Numbered from the stretch's first letter, positions 16,547 through 23,968 are shown. The stretch: 25,834 nt of DNA from Actinomycetota bacterium (GCA_030838265.1 JAUTXA010000292.1:1-25834); one strand, 5' to 3'. Notes: generated by a model not told the origin, from the letters alone. Numbers and translations are program-made.

Positions 16547-17098
16547 TCAGGCGGTGGAGAGCAGGGCGGCAATGCGGTCGTAGCGACGGTCGTCGTCGCC
16601 CGCGATGCGCCCGACCCACCGCAGCACCTCGGCCGTGTCGATCGATGTCCCGACGGCCAGCATGGCCTCGATGTCGATCCAGTCCCTAGGGCGGTCGAAG
16701 ACCACCTTGGCCACGGTGAGGTGGTCGGCGGCCAGGATCCAGATCTCGTCCTCGGCAAAAGGCACCCGACGCTTGGCCCGGGCGGCCGCCTCATGAAAGG
16801 GGTCGTAAGCGAAGAAGAGGTCGACGGGTGTGGCGTCCCAGAAGAGGCGCCCCTGCCCGTCCCGCTCGATGGCGGCGGCCATGTTTGCGGGCGAGGTGTC
16901 GACGCCGATGGTCGCCAGCACGCCGGCGATGTCGGGGTATCGCCCCGGCGGGACGAACACGTTGAGGTCGATGTCGATGGTGGCTCGGGGCTCGGCGTAG
17001 TACGCGAGGGCCAGCGCACCGCCGAAGGCGTGGGGGACGGCATCGAGGGCGTGACTGATGGCCAGCACCTTGTCGGGCAGCGAGGTCACCGGCCCCAT
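16547..17098 (-). CDS. Nucleotidyltransferase-fold protein, possible AbiEii/MenT-like toxin
   Basis: 183 aa. The core FGGALALAYYAEPRATIDIDLNVF is the minimal nucleotidyltransferase motif (GG.A...Y..PR.T.DIDL), with two Asp as probable metal ligands; a third acidic residue may be in VDLFFAYD. Later WILAADHLTVAKVVFDRPRDWIDIEAM matches the K..R..DW.DI segment common in this fold. It starts 5 bases after the stop of an Xre-type HTH gene, the usual antitoxin-toxin order. It converges on rne with 15 bases between the stops. Toxin activity is inferred from family and pairing; a small nucleotide-modifying enzyme is the alternative. Confidence 0.8.
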   Translation of the reverse strand: MGPVTSLPDKVLAISHALDAVPHAFGGALALAYYAEPRATIDIDLNVFVPPGRYPDIAGVLATIGVDTSPANMAAAIERDGQGRLFWDATPVDLFFAYDPFHEAAARAKRRVPFAEDEIWILAADHLTVAKVVFDRPRDWIDIEAMLAVGTSIDTAEVLRWVGRIAGDDDRRYDRIAALLSTA

Positions 17099-17103
17099 CC
17101 TGG

Positions 17104-17433
17104 TCAGCGCGACACCAACCGCGGTGCCACGAGCGGCCCGGTTCGGCGGGACGGGATGGCGTCGGCCAAGAGCAGTACATCGAAAAGGCGGCGACCGTGC
17201 TCGGCGTCGTCCTCCGGCGGCGGGATGTCAGAGGAGGAGACCGAGCGCACGGCCAGCTCGAGGCGGGCCCCGGACGCGGCGATGAGCTTCCGGAGGGTTG
17301 CCACTGACGGGTCGCGGCGGCCGTGCTCGTAGGCCGAGATCACGGGTTGGGAGGTGCCAGCCCGCTTGGCCAGCTCGACCTGGGTCAGCCCCTGCCGGAT
17401 CCGGGCCTGACGGACGAGCACGTGGGCGTCCAT
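17104..17433 (-). CDS. Xre-family HTH protein, probable antitoxin and repressor
   Basis: 109 aa. The N-terminal HTH reads LVRQARIRQGLTQVELAKRAGTSQPVISAYEHGRRDPSVATLRKL, with a textbook recognition helix. The C-terminal 45 residues (SSSDIPPPEDDAEHGRRLFDVL) could contact the partner. ATG 17433 is chosen because the HTH begins at once and a TATACT box lies seven bases upstream; the same frame is open well beyond this point but runs into rplU. It is the first gene of a two-gene operon. An inverted repeat over the promoter suggests autoregulation. Confidence 0.85.
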   Translation of the reverse strand: MDAHVLVRQARIRQGLTQVELAKRAGTSQPVISAYEHGRRDPSVATLRKLIAASGARLELAVRSVSSSDIPPPEDDAEHGRRLFDVLLLADAIPSRRTGPLVAPRLVSR

Positions 17434-17440
17434 GGCCAGG

Positions 17441-17446
17441 AGTATA
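17441..17446 (-). promoter_or_regulatory. -10 box TATACT of the HTH-nucleotidyltransferase operon
   Basis: On the minus strand TATACT ends 7 bases before ATG 17433. It is the most AT-rich promoter-like box in the window and lies inside the candidate operator. Confidence 0.55.
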
Positions 17447-17461
17447 TCGCATCGTCTATAC
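17442..17461. promoter_or_regulatory. Candidate operator, inverted repeat GTATA-N10-TATAC
   Basis: A perfect 5-base inverted repeat with centres 15 bases apart covers the -10 box of the HTH operon in an AT-rich island. Xre-type antitoxins commonly bind such sites to repress their own operon. Binding is inferred. Confidence 0.45.
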
Positions 17462-17532
17462 ATCGGCGCCAGCGCCACGCTGAGCCCCCAGAGGCCCCGG
17501 TCGTCAACTGTCACCGCGCCGGGTGCCTGCTG

Positions 17533-17538
17533 TACGCT
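17533..17538 (+). promoter_or_regulatory. -10-like box TACGCT for rplU
   Basis: TACGCT ends 9 bases before the rplU ATG, again without a Shine-Dalgarno between. It is divergent from the HTH operon promoter about 90 bases away. Confidence 0.45.
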
Positions 17539-17547
17539 GCCAGGCCT

Positions 17548-17856
17548 ATGTACGCAGTGATTCGCACCGGAGGAAAGCAGGAGCGCGTGGCCGAGGGGCT
17601 CCGACTCAACGTCGAGCGCCTGGGCAAGCAGGAGGGGGACGAGGTCACCTTCTCGCCCGTGCTGCTCGTCGACGGTGACAACGTGGTGACGGGCGCCGAC
17701 CTGGCCAACGCCTCGGTGGCGGCCCGGGTCCTCGGCGAGGCCAAGGGCCCCAAGATCACCGGCTTCACCTACAAGAACAAGACCAACCAGCGGAAGCGCT
17801 GGGGTCACCGCCAGAAGTACACAACCATCGAGATCACCTCGATCACGAAGGGCTAG
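17548..17856 (+). CDS. rplU: 50S ribosomal protein L21
   Basis: 102 aa, the standard length for bL21. The N-terminus MYAVIRTGGKQERV and the C-terminal KITGFTYKNKTNQRKRWGHRQ segment, which binds 23S rRNA, are diagnostic. ATG 17548 is the natural start; upstream in-frame codons belong to the divergent HTH region. rpmA follows after six bases, the usual pair. Confidence 0.97.
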   Translation: MYAVIRTGGKQERVAEGLRLNVERLGKQEGDEVTFSPVLLVDGDNVVTGADLANASVAARVLGEAKGPKITGFTYKNKTNQRKRWGHRQKYTTIEITSITKG

Positions 17857-17862
17857 CCAGAC

Positions 17863-18114
17863 ATGTCGAAGACCAAGGGTGGCGGCTCCACCCGAAACGG
17901 CCGTGACTCCAACGCCCAGCGGCTGGGCGTGAAGGTGTTCGACGGCACCGCCGTGACGGCGGGCTCGATCATCGTCCGCCAGCGGGGCACCCGCTTCCAC
18001 CCGGGCGTGAACGTGGGCCGTGGCGGCGACGACACCCTCTTCGCCCTGGCCGACGGCAAGGTCAAGTTCGGCTCCCGCAAGGGCCGCAAGCTCGTCGACA
18101 TCCTCACCGACTAG
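17863..18114 (+). CDS. rpmA: 50S ribosomal protein L27
   Basis: 83 aa. The start SKTKGGGSTRNGRDSNAQRL gives the flexible N-terminal tail that reaches the peptidyl-transferase centre, followed by IIVRQRGTRFHPGVNVG. The tail has no N-terminal extension for cleavage of the kind known in Firmicutes. It ends in TAG; a pyrimidine-rich 55-base gap separates it from obgE. Confidence 0.97.
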   Translation: MSKTKGGGSTRNGRDSNAQRLGVKVFDGTAVTAGSIIVRQRGTRFHPGVNVGRGGDDTLFALADGKVKFGSRKGRKLVDILTD

Positions 18115-18154
18115 CCGCCCCTCTTCCTCTCCCGGCCTTCTTCCCCCTCTCCCT

Positions 18155-18160
18155 TAGGCT
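18155..18160 (+). promoter_or_regulatory. -10-like box TAGGCT for obgE
   Basis: TAGGCT ends 9 bases before ATG 18170, after a pyrimidine-rich stretch, with no Shine-Dalgarno. It suggests a leaderless obgE transcript in addition to read-through from rplU-rpmA. Confidence 0.45.
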
Positions 18161-18169
18161 GACGCGTCC

Positions 18170-19405
18170 ATGTCCGGGTTCGTCGACGAGGCACAAGCCC
18201 ACGTCAAGGGAGGCAATGGCGGCGCCGGTGCCGTCTCCTACCGGCGCGAGGCCCACGTGCCCAGGGGCGGGCCCGACGGTGGGGACGGGGGCAGCGGCGG
18301 CGATGTCTGGTTCCAGGCCGACCGCAACGTGGCGTCCCTCCTCGCCTTCCGCGACCACCCGCACCGGCGGGGCGGCGACGGCAGCCACGGCGCGGGCAAG
18401 GCCAAGCATGGCCACCACGGCAAGCAGCTCCTCGCTCGCGTCCCCCAAGGGACGGTCGTGCGCGATCTCGAGGGCAATGTTCTCGCCGACCTGGTCGACC
18501 ACGGCGACCGCTGGCTGGCGGCGGCCGGCGGCAAGGGGGGACGGGGCAACGCCCGGTTCCTCTCGAACCGGCGCCGAGCCCCGTCGTTCGCCGAGCAGGG
18601 CGAGCACGGCGAGGAGCGCTGGCTCAACCTCGAGCTCAAGCTCATGGCCGACGTGGCCCTCGTCGGCTTCCCCAATGCCGGCAAGTCCACCTTGATCTCG
18701 CGCATCTCGGCGGCCAAGCCCAAGATCGCCAACTACCCCTTCACCACGCTCGTCCCCAACCTCGGCGTCGTCCGCTTCGATGGCCATGAGTACGTGGTGG
18801 CCGACATCCCCGGCCTCATCGAGGGGGCGTCCGAGGGGCGCGGCCTGGGCCACCAGTTCCTGCGCCACGTCGAGCGGGCCCGGGCCATGGTGGTGCTCAT
18901 CGACCTGGCGTCCGAAGACGGCCGTTCGCCTGAGGAGCAGGAGCGCGTCCTGCTCGACGAGCTCGGCCGCTACCGCCCCGAGCTGCTCGAGCGGCCCCGC
19001 GTCGTGGTCGGGTCGAAAGGCGACGTCGCTCTCGAGCCCGCCACCAACGTCGAGCTCACCATCTCAGCCGTGACGGGCGACGGGCTCCACCAGCTCACCG
19101 GTCGGTTGGGCGACCTGGTCGACGAGGCCCGCGCCACCGAGCCCGAGGGCCAGACCTTCACCATCCACCGGCCCGAGCCCGAGGGGTTGCTGGTCGAGCG
19201 ATCGGACGACGGCGGCTTCGTCATCCGGGGGCGGCCGGTCGAGCGGGCGGTGGCGGTGAGCGACATCACCAACCCCCAGGCCCTCGAGTACGTCCAAGGC
19301 AGGCTGAAGCGCCTCGGCGTCGACCGAGCTCTGGCTCGGGCCGGGGCGCGGGAGGGCGACATCGTCCACATCGGCGGCTTCTCGTTCGAGTACACGCCGG
19401 ACTGA
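18170..19405 (+). CDS. obgE: GTPase Obg/CgtA
   Basis: Ribosome-assembly and stress GTPase, 411 aa. The N-terminal Gly-rich Obg fold (VKGGNGGAGAVSYRREAHVP, GGPDGGDGGSGGDVWF) is followed by the G domain: G1 GFPNAGKST, G2 region YPFTTL, G3 DIPGLIEGA and G5 SAVTGDG. G4 reads SKGD in place of the usual NKxD. A C-terminal OCT domain follows (TFTIHRPEPEGLLVERSDDG to GGFSFEYTPD). proB begins 10 bases after its stop. Confidence 0.96.
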   Translation: MSGFVDEAQAHVKGGNGGAGAVSYRREAHVPRGGPDGGDGGSGGDVWFQADRNVASLLAFRDHPHRRGGDGSHGAGKAKHGHHGKQLLARVPQGTVVRDLEGNVLADLVDHGDRWLAAAGGKGGRGNARFLSNRRRAPSFAEQGEHGEERWLNLELKLMADVALVGFPNAGKSTLISRISAAKPKIANYPFTTLVPNLGVVRFDGHEYVVADIPGLIEGASEGRGLGHQFLRHVERARAMVVLIDLASEDGRSPEEQERVLLDELGRYRPELLERPRVVVGSKGDVALEPATNVELTISAVTGDGLHQLTGRLGDLVDEARATEPEGQTFTIHRPEPEGLLVERSDDGGFVIRGRPVERAVAVSDITNPQALEYVQGRLKRLGVDRALARAGAREGDIVHIGGFSFEYTPD

Positions 19406-19415
19406 TGGGCGCCTC

Positions 19416-20507
19416 GTGATCGTCGTCGTCAAGATCGGCACGTCGTCCATCACCGACGTCCACGGCGAGATCGCGACCTCGGCCATCGAGAAGCTGTGCT
19501 CCGAGGTGGCCCACCTCCGCGGGCTGAGCCACAAGGTCGTCGTCGTGACCTCGGGTGCCATCGCCGCCGGCCTGCCCGCCCTCGGGCTCGGCGGCCCGCG
19601 GCCCACCGACCTCGCCACCCTCCAGGCCGTGTCGGCCGTGGGCCAGAGCCGGCTCATGCGCACCTACGACGACCTGCTCGCCTTCCACCACCTGGTTGGG
19701 GGACAGGTGCTGCTGGCGCCGCTCGACTTCGTCCACCGCTCGCAGTATCTCCACGCTCGCCAGACCTTGACCCGCCTGCTCGACCTCGGCGTCGTCCCCA
19801 TCGTCAACGAGAACGACGCCGTGGCCGACGACGAGATTCGCTTCGGCGACAACGACCGCCTGGCCGCCCTCGTGGCCCACCTCGTCCATGCCGACCTGCT
19901 CGTGCTCCTCACCGACACGCCGGGGCTGTTCACCGCCGACCCGCGGCTCGACGAGGGCGCCTCGCTCATCGAGGAGATCATCGAGGTCGATCACCAGCTC
20001 GAGTCGAGCGCGGGGGGGACGGGGTCGGTCCGGGGGAGCGGCGGTATGGCCTCGAAGCTGGCCGCGGCCAAGATCGCAGCGTGGTCGGGCGTGGCCGCGG
20101 TGATAGCCGCCGCCGACCGGCCTCACGTCCTGCTGGCCGCCGTCAACGGCGAGACCGGCATCGGCACCTTCGTCCGTCCCCGGGACAAGCGGCTCTCGGC
20201 CCGCAAGCTCTGGATCGCCTTCGCGGTGGGGTCCTCCGGTCGCATCGTGGTCGATGACGGCGCCCGCCGGGCCCTCGTCGAGCGGGGCACATCGCTCCTT
20301 CCCGCCGGCGTGGTCGAGGTGGTGGGGTCCTTCGATCTCGACGACGCCGTCGAGGTGGCGACGGCCGACGGCGTGGTGTTCGCCAAGGGCCTGGTCCGTC
20401 ACCCGTCGGCCCGCATCGCCGAGTGGCAGGGACGGCGCTCGGGCGACCTGCCGGCCGACGCCTCGCCCGAGGTCATCCACCGCGACGACCTCGTCGTCCT
20501 GCCGTGA
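19416..20507 (+). CDS. proB: Glutamate 5-kinase with PUA domain
   Basis: First step of proline synthesis: ATP-dependent phosphorylation of glutamate. 363 aa. The amino-acid-kinase core has VVVKIGTSSIT, VVVTSGAIAAG, VPIVNENDAVADDEIRFGDND and LTDTPGLFTADPR, with GGMASKLAAAKIA near the end of the kinase domain. The C-terminal 100 residues form the PUA domain. GTG 19416 is the only sensible start, giving IVVVKIG at the N-terminus; an ATG at 19405 is out of frame and hits a stop. No proA was found in the window after it. Confidence 0.96.
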   Translation: MIVVVKIGTSSITDVHGEIATSAIEKLCSEVAHLRGLSHKVVVVTSGAIAAGLPALGLGGPRPTDLATLQAVSAVGQSRLMRTYDDLLAFHHLVGGQVLLAPLDFVHRSQYLHARQTLTRLLDLGVVPIVNENDAVADDEIRFGDNDRLAALVAHLVHADLLVLLTDTPGLFTADPRLDEGASLIEEIIEVDHQLESSAGGTGSVRGSGGMASKLAAAKIAAWSGVAAVIAAADRPHVLLAAVNGETGIGTFVRPRDKRLSARKLWIAFAVGSSGRIVVDDGARRALVERGTSLLPAGVVEVVGSFDLDDAVEVATADGVVFAKGLVRHPSARIAEWQGRRSGDLPADASPEVIHRDDLVVLP

Positions 20508-20535
20508 ATCACGTTGCATAGGGCGGCGGCCTCGC

Positions 20536-20541
20536 TACTCT
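20536..20541 (+). promoter_or_regulatory. Possible -10 box TACTCT for nfeD-SPFH
   Basis: TACTCT lies 22 bases before ATG 20564, leaving a short leader with a canonical AGGAGG (20549-20554) nine bases before the start. Confidence 0.4.
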
Positions 20542-20563
20542 CGCGTTCAGGAGGTGGGGGACG

Positions 20564-21082
20564 ATGATGGCGGCGTGGTTGATCCTGGTGATCGTCCTCT
20601 TGCTGTTCGAGCTGCACCACCTGGCCTTCTACGCCCTCTTCGGCGCCCTGGGAGCGCTGGCTGCGGCGGGCGTGGCCTGGGTCGCGCCCGGGGCCTATGC
20701 CGTGCAGGCCGTCACTGCGGTCGGCGTGTGCATCGGCGGCGTGATCCTGGTCCGGCCGATCGTGAGCCGGGCCTACCAGCACCGCAAGCACGGCCAGCAC
20801 ATCACGCCCGGCGTCCACGGGGGGCTGGTCGGCCAGGAGGCCATCACCCTCGACGAGGTCGGCAACGGTCGGGCCGTGGGCCACGTCCGCCTGGTGGGCG
20901 AGCGCTGGCTGGCGACGAGTGGGTCGGGCGTCGTGATCGCCGCCCACACCCAGGTGTTGGTCACGGCTGTCAACGGGACGACTCTGGTGGTGTGGCCGCT
21001 CGACAGTGAGCCGAGCGCCGCACTGCCGACAGGCTCTCCGAGTGAGAGCGACGACGCGCCTTCGGGCGCAGACGGGAGATAG
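20564..21082 (+). CDS. NfeD-like membrane protein (short form)
   Basis: 172 aa, the short NfeD type without the N-terminal ClpP-like protease domain. Two to three hydrophobic helices (LILVIVLLLFELHHLAFYALFG, VTAVGVCIGGVILV) are followed by an OB-fold-like domain (GLVGQEAITLDEVGNGRAVG to TTLVVWPL) and an acidic Ser-rich tail. NfeD proteins are coupled to SPFH proteins in membrane microdomains; the SPFH gene starts 4 bases later. AGGAGG supports the start. Confidence 0.9.
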   Translation: MMAAWLILVIVLLLFELHHLAFYALFGALGALAAAGVAWVAPGAYAVQAVTAVGVCIGGVILVRPIVSRAYQHRKHGQHITPGVHGGLVGQEAITLDEVGNGRAVGHVRLVGERWLATSGSGVVIAAHTQVLVTAVNGTTLVVWPLDSEPSAALPTGSPSESDDAPSGADGR

Positions 21083-21086
21083 GTAG

Positions 21087-22025
21087 ATGGGATCCGGGGC
21101 AATCGTTGGGCTCGTGCTGCTGGTGCTCGTGGTGATGGTGCTGCTGAGCGCCCTCGCATCGGCCCTAAACATCGTCCAGCAGGGGACGGTCGGCGTAGTG
21201 AAGCGCCTGGGCGAGTACCAGCGCACCCATGAGCCGGGACTGGTGGTCATCGCCCCCTTCATCGAATCGCTGCAGCGGGTCGACATGCGAGAGACGCCCG
21301 TCCCCGGCGACCGCCAGGAGGTGATCACTCGCGACAACGTCGTCGTCACCGTGAACGCCACCATCTTCACCCAGGTGGTCGACGCCAAGCAGGCGCTCTT
21401 CTCGGTGAAGAACTTCGACATCGCCATCGACGCCTTGGCCCGCACCGCCCTGCGATCGGTGATCGGCACCATGACCTTGGACGAGGCCCTGTCGGAGCGC
21501 GAGCGCATCAACACCGACGTGCAGGCCCAGATGGAGGTCGTCACCGACAAGTGGGGCATCCGCATCTCCCGCATCGAGATCGTCGAGATCGCTCCGCCGC
21601 CCCAGATCCTCCAGGCCCTGGCCCTCCAGAAGACGGCCGACCAGGAGAAGCGGGCCAAGATCTTGCAGTCCGAGGGCCAGCAGCAGTCGGCCATCAACGT
21701 GGCCGAGGGCGACGCCCAGGCCGCCGTACGTTCGGCCGAGGGCGAGAAGAAGGCGGCCATCCTCATCGCCGAGGGGAACCGCCAGGCCGCCATCCTCGAG
21801 GGTGAGGGACGGGCCCAGGCCGTGTCGATGGTCTATGCCGCCATCCAGAAGGAGAAGCCCAGCCCCGCCCTGGTCGCCATCCTCCAGCTCGACGCCCTAC
21901 GCGACCTGGCCACGAGCGAGAACAACATGGTGGTCGTGCCCTACGAGAGCGCCGGCCTCATGGGCGCGGCCCAGGTCCTGCGCAGCGTCATGGCCGAAGC
22001 CCCGACCGAGAACGGCAAGAGCTAA
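21087..22025 (+). CDS. SPFH/stomatin-family membrane protein (QmcA-like)
   Basis: 312 aa. An N-terminal membrane helix (IVGLVLLVLVVMVLLSALA) is followed by the SPFH/band 7 domain (VVKRLGEYQRTHEPGLVVIAPF, VDMRETPVPGDRQEVITRDN) and DIAIDALARTALRSVIGTMTLDEAL, typical of prokaryotic stomatins. The coiled coil is built from repeated AEG elements (NVAEGDAQ, SAEGEKK, IAEGNRQ, LEGEGRAQ). It likely oligomerises on the membrane with the NfeD-like partner, cotranscribed 4 bases upstream. Confidence 0.93.
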   Translation: MGSGAIVGLVLLVLVVMVLLSALASALNIVQQGTVGVVKRLGEYQRTHEPGLVVIAPFIESLQRVDMRETPVPGDRQEVITRDNVVVTVNATIFTQVVDAKQALFSVKNFDIAIDALARTALRSVIGTMTLDEALSERERINTDVQAQMEVVTDKWGIRISRIEIVEIAPPPQILQALALQKTADQEKRAKILQSEGQQQSAINVAEGDAQAAVRSAEGEKKAAILIAEGNRQAAILEGEGRAQAVSMVYAAIQKEKPSPALVAILQLDALRDLATSENNMVVVPYESAGLMGAAQVLRSVMAEAPTENGKS

Positions 22026-22041
22026 CCCTCGGCGTCAGCAG

Positions 22042-22080
22042 ACTCGTTTGTCGGCGTCCGCCATCTCGTTTGGCGGCGTT
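22042..22080 (+). repeat. Near-duplicate 17-base units after the SPFH gene
   Basis: ACTCGTTTGTCGGCGTC at 22042-22058 and TCTCGTTTGGCGGCGTT at 22064-22080 differ at three positions and are offset by 22 bases. The second copy forms the left arm of the adjoining hairpin. Confidence 0.4.
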
Positions 22081-22115
22081 TGACCGTCAGAATCGAAGTC
22101 AACCGCCACCAAACG
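22067..22115. terminator. Long imperfect hairpin at the end of nfeD-SPFH
   Basis: Two 18-base arms (22067-22084 and 22098-22115) match at 16 of 18 positions around a 13-base loop. In a minus-strand transcript one of the mismatches becomes a G-U pair. The site lies 41 bases after the SPFH stop and before the stop of a possible minus-strand gene, so it may terminate from both sides. No T-tract was seen. Confidence 0.5.
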
Positions 22116-22132
22116 GCTCGAGTGCCCGGTGG

Positions 22133-22309
22133 CTAGGACGGCAGCCACCCGGTGACGACCGCGCTCGGGATGAGGAGTGCGACGAGTCCGAGGACGACGC
22201 CTAGGCCGGGCAGCACCCAATTCCCGCACACGACGGCCGCCGAGGCGGCCAACAGCGTCGCCAGGGTCAACACGGGCTGACGACTCGACGGCGCGGGACG
22301 AATCTTCAA
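22133..22309 (-). CDS. Possible 58-aa membrane protein
   Basis: In the 377-base gap between SPFH and pspA, the minus strand holds a short frame starting at TTG 22309 (LKIRPAPSSRQPVLTLATLL), with two hydrophobic stretches (LTLATLLAASAAVVCGNWVL and GLGVVLGLVALLIPSAVVTG). It lies between two hairpins, as a separate transcription unit would. There is no canonical start and no homologue I recognise. The frame is open to ATG 22384, but that part runs through the other hairpin. It may not be a gene. Confidence 0.35.
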   Translation of the reverse strand: MKIRPAPSSRQPVLTLATLLAASAAVVCGNWVLPGLGVVLGLVALLIPSAVVTGWLPS

Positions 22310-22340
22310 AGGCCCCCACAGAACTGAACCTCTCTCACGG

Positions 22341-22386
22341 ATTTGGCCGTGGTTTTCCGCAATGGCGCGGGAAATCACGGCCAAAT
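22341..22386. terminator. 20-bp stem hairpin downstream of pspA
   Basis: Arms 22341-22360 and 22367-22386 pair over all 20 positions in plus-strand RNA (18 Watson-Crick, two G-U) around a 6-base loop. The site lies 16 bases beyond the pspA stop on the minus strand, where the two wobble pairs become A-C mismatches. No T-tract was seen. It shares the element TGGCGCGG(G)AAA with the hairpin at 11056. Confidence 0.55.
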
Positions 22387-22402
22387 GCTCGGTGTGACCT
22401 GA

Positions 22403-23209
22403 TCAGGCGGAGGGGGTGGCCTCTTCGCCTTCGGCCGTGGCGGCCTGGGGCTCGGGCTGGGGGATGGAGGCGGCTTCCGTCGCCGGCGACTCGATGCCGA
22501 GCTGGCTCCGGATCTGGGAGAGACGGGCCTGGGCCTCGGTGTCCATGGCGGCCTGCTCGACCTGCATCATGCGGGTCTCGACGGTGGCGCCCTGCAGCTC
22601 GGACTGGCCGAGGGCCTTGGCGTACCTGGCCTCGATCTTGTCCCTGACCTCGTTGAGGGTGGGGACGTCCTGGCCCACCGTCTCGGAGAGGGTGGCCATG
22701 GCCTTGTTCATCTGCTCCTGCATCTTGGCCTGGTCGAGCTGGCTGAGAAGCTTCTGGCGCTCCGACAGCTTCTTCTGCAGTTCGCCCGAGTTCTGGGCCA
22801 CCGCGCTCTTGGCCGCGTCGGCCGCCTGGGTGGTCTGCAGCGACATCGACTTGAGCCCCTCGACCTCCTTCTCGGTGGCGATGAGGCGGTTGGCGAAGGC
22901 CTCGGCGGCGCGGGTGAACTCCGCCGCCTTGGCGGCGTCGCCCTTCTTGGTGGCGTCGTCGGCCATGAGGACGGCTTGGCGGGCCGAGGAGTTGACCTTC
23001 TCGAGCTCCTCCATGGCCCGGTTCAGGCGCATCTCGGTCTGCTTCTGGTTGGCGATCACGTTGGCGGCCTGCTCGGTGAGCCGGCGGTGCTGGTCCTGGG
23101 CCTCCATGATCGCCTGCTCGAGCTGGACCTTGGGGTCGGCGGCGGCGTTGAAGTCGGACGTGGCCTTGGCGGTGAGGTAGGACCACATGCGCCGGATGAG
23201 CTTGATCAT
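22403..23209 (-). CDS. pspA: PspA/IM30-family membrane-repair protein
   Basis: 268 aa, ESCRT-III-like coiled-coil protein that binds stressed inner membrane. The N-terminal amphipathic helix MIKLIRRMWSYLTAKA is followed by DPKVQLEQAIMEAQDQHRRLTEQAANVIANQKQTE, the usual PspA opening, and long helices with the segment MNKAMATLSETVGQDVPTLNEVRDKIEARYAKA. The C-terminal tail is Pro/Glu-rich, unlike E. coli PspA. It starts 10 bases after the stop of the membrane coiled-coil gene, last in a three-gene operon; a TAGCAT box there overlaps that stop. No pspB, pspC or pspF gene was seen nearby. Confidence 0.93.
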   Translation of the reverse strand: MIKLIRRMWSYLTAKATSDFNAAADPKVQLEQAIMEAQDQHRRLTEQAANVIANQKQTEMRLNRAMEELEKVNSSARQAVLMADDATKKGDAAKAAEFTRAAEAFANRLIATEKEVEGLKSMSLQTTQAADAAKSAVAQNSGELQKKLSERQKLLSQLDQAKMQEQMNKAMATLSETVGQDVPTLNEVRDKIEARYAKALGQSELQGATVETRMMQVEQAAMDTEAQARLSQIRSQLGIESPATEAASIPQPEPQAATAEGEEATPSA

Positions 23210-23219
23210 GGGACGAATG

Positions 23220-23897
23220 CTAGGACGCCGAAGCGCGGGACGCCCCCCCGGCCTCCTCGAGCCCCTGGCGGAGGGACTCGAGCTGGCCGACGATGCCCTC
23301 GACCTGGTTGGTCAGCGGGCTCAGATCGGCGGACGGCTTCACCGCCAGCTCGACAGCCTGGGCCACCGCCTCGTCGAGCTGGGCGTTGAGCAGGCGCAGG
23401 CGGTCACGGGCGTCGGTTGCCACCGTCGCCAGGCGCTGAGCCGACCCCAGCTGGGCCTGCACGGCCCGTTCGGTCGCGTCCAACGACGGCGAGGCGCCCC
23501 GCTGGGCCCGCTCGGCCTGCACCTGAGCCAGCTCCTGCTCGATGTTGGGGACGTTCAGGCGCTTCAGGGCACCGTCGAGGGCGTGTCCCTGCTGGGCGAT
23601 GCGCCAACACTCGCGCACCCCCTCGGCTAGGCGCTCGCCCACCGACGTCAGGGCGTCGCGCAGCGGGCCGGGCTGGGTGCCGCGCACTGTGTTGTCGAAG
23701 TTGCCCTGCGCCTTCTGGGCATCCTGCACCAGCTGACGCCAGGGCTGGCCCACGCGGAAGGCGTCGATGCGGTCGCGCTTGGGTCCGCGGGGGAGGGCGA
23801 TGACGACCCGTCCCACCCAGCAGGCGGCGGCGACTCCGGCGGCGGCCACCAACGGGAGCCCGCCCAAGATGGCGGCCGCCGCGCCGGCCCCGGCCAC
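23220..23897 (-). CDS. Two-TM coiled-coil protein between the vWA lipoprotein and PspA, unknown function
   Basis: I do not recognise this family. The GTG 23897 start gives 225 aa, but the same frame is open further upstream and reads LIERLPERYKNAATARALTSPSAIVV, which looks like a genuine N-terminus. CTG 23972 overlaps the vWA TGA as CTGA and would give 250 aa. Two adjoining hydrophobic helices (VVAGAGAAAAILGGLPLVAAAG and VAAACWVGRVVIAL) are followed by a long cytoplasmic-type helical region with Gln/Arg/Ala heptads (NIEQELAQVQAERAQ, LSPLTNQVEGIVGQLESLRQ). Position suggests a membrane link between the extracytoplasmic vWA protein and cytoplasmic PspA; this is inference. Confidence 0.75.
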   Translation of the reverse strand: MAGAGAAAAILGGLPLVAAAGVAAACWVGRVVIALPRGPKRDRIDAFRVGQPWRQLVQDAQKAQGNFDNTVRGTQPGPLRDALTSVGERLAEGVRECWRIAQQGHALDGALKRLNVPNIEQELAQVQAERAQRGASPSLDATERAVQAQLGSAQRLATVATDARDRLRLLNAQLDEAVAQAVELAVKPSADLSPLTNQVEGIVGQLESLRQGLEEAGGASRASAS

Positions 23898-23968
23898 GAC
23901 GATGGCCGACGGCGACGTGAGCGCTCGGGCCGTGGCCGCGTTCTTGTAGCGCTCGGGGAGCCGCTCGA

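Noticed and set aside
22035..22319. 94-codon minus-strand frame
   Set aside because: It is Arg/Pro-rich, runs through a hairpin, and competes with the overlapping hydrophobic frame, which looks more protein-like.
23217..23222. TAGCAT as a leaderless promoter for pspA
   Set aside because: It overlaps the TAG stop of the preceding gene, which lies only 10 bases away, so operon transcription is the simpler explanation. An internal promoter cannot be excluded.
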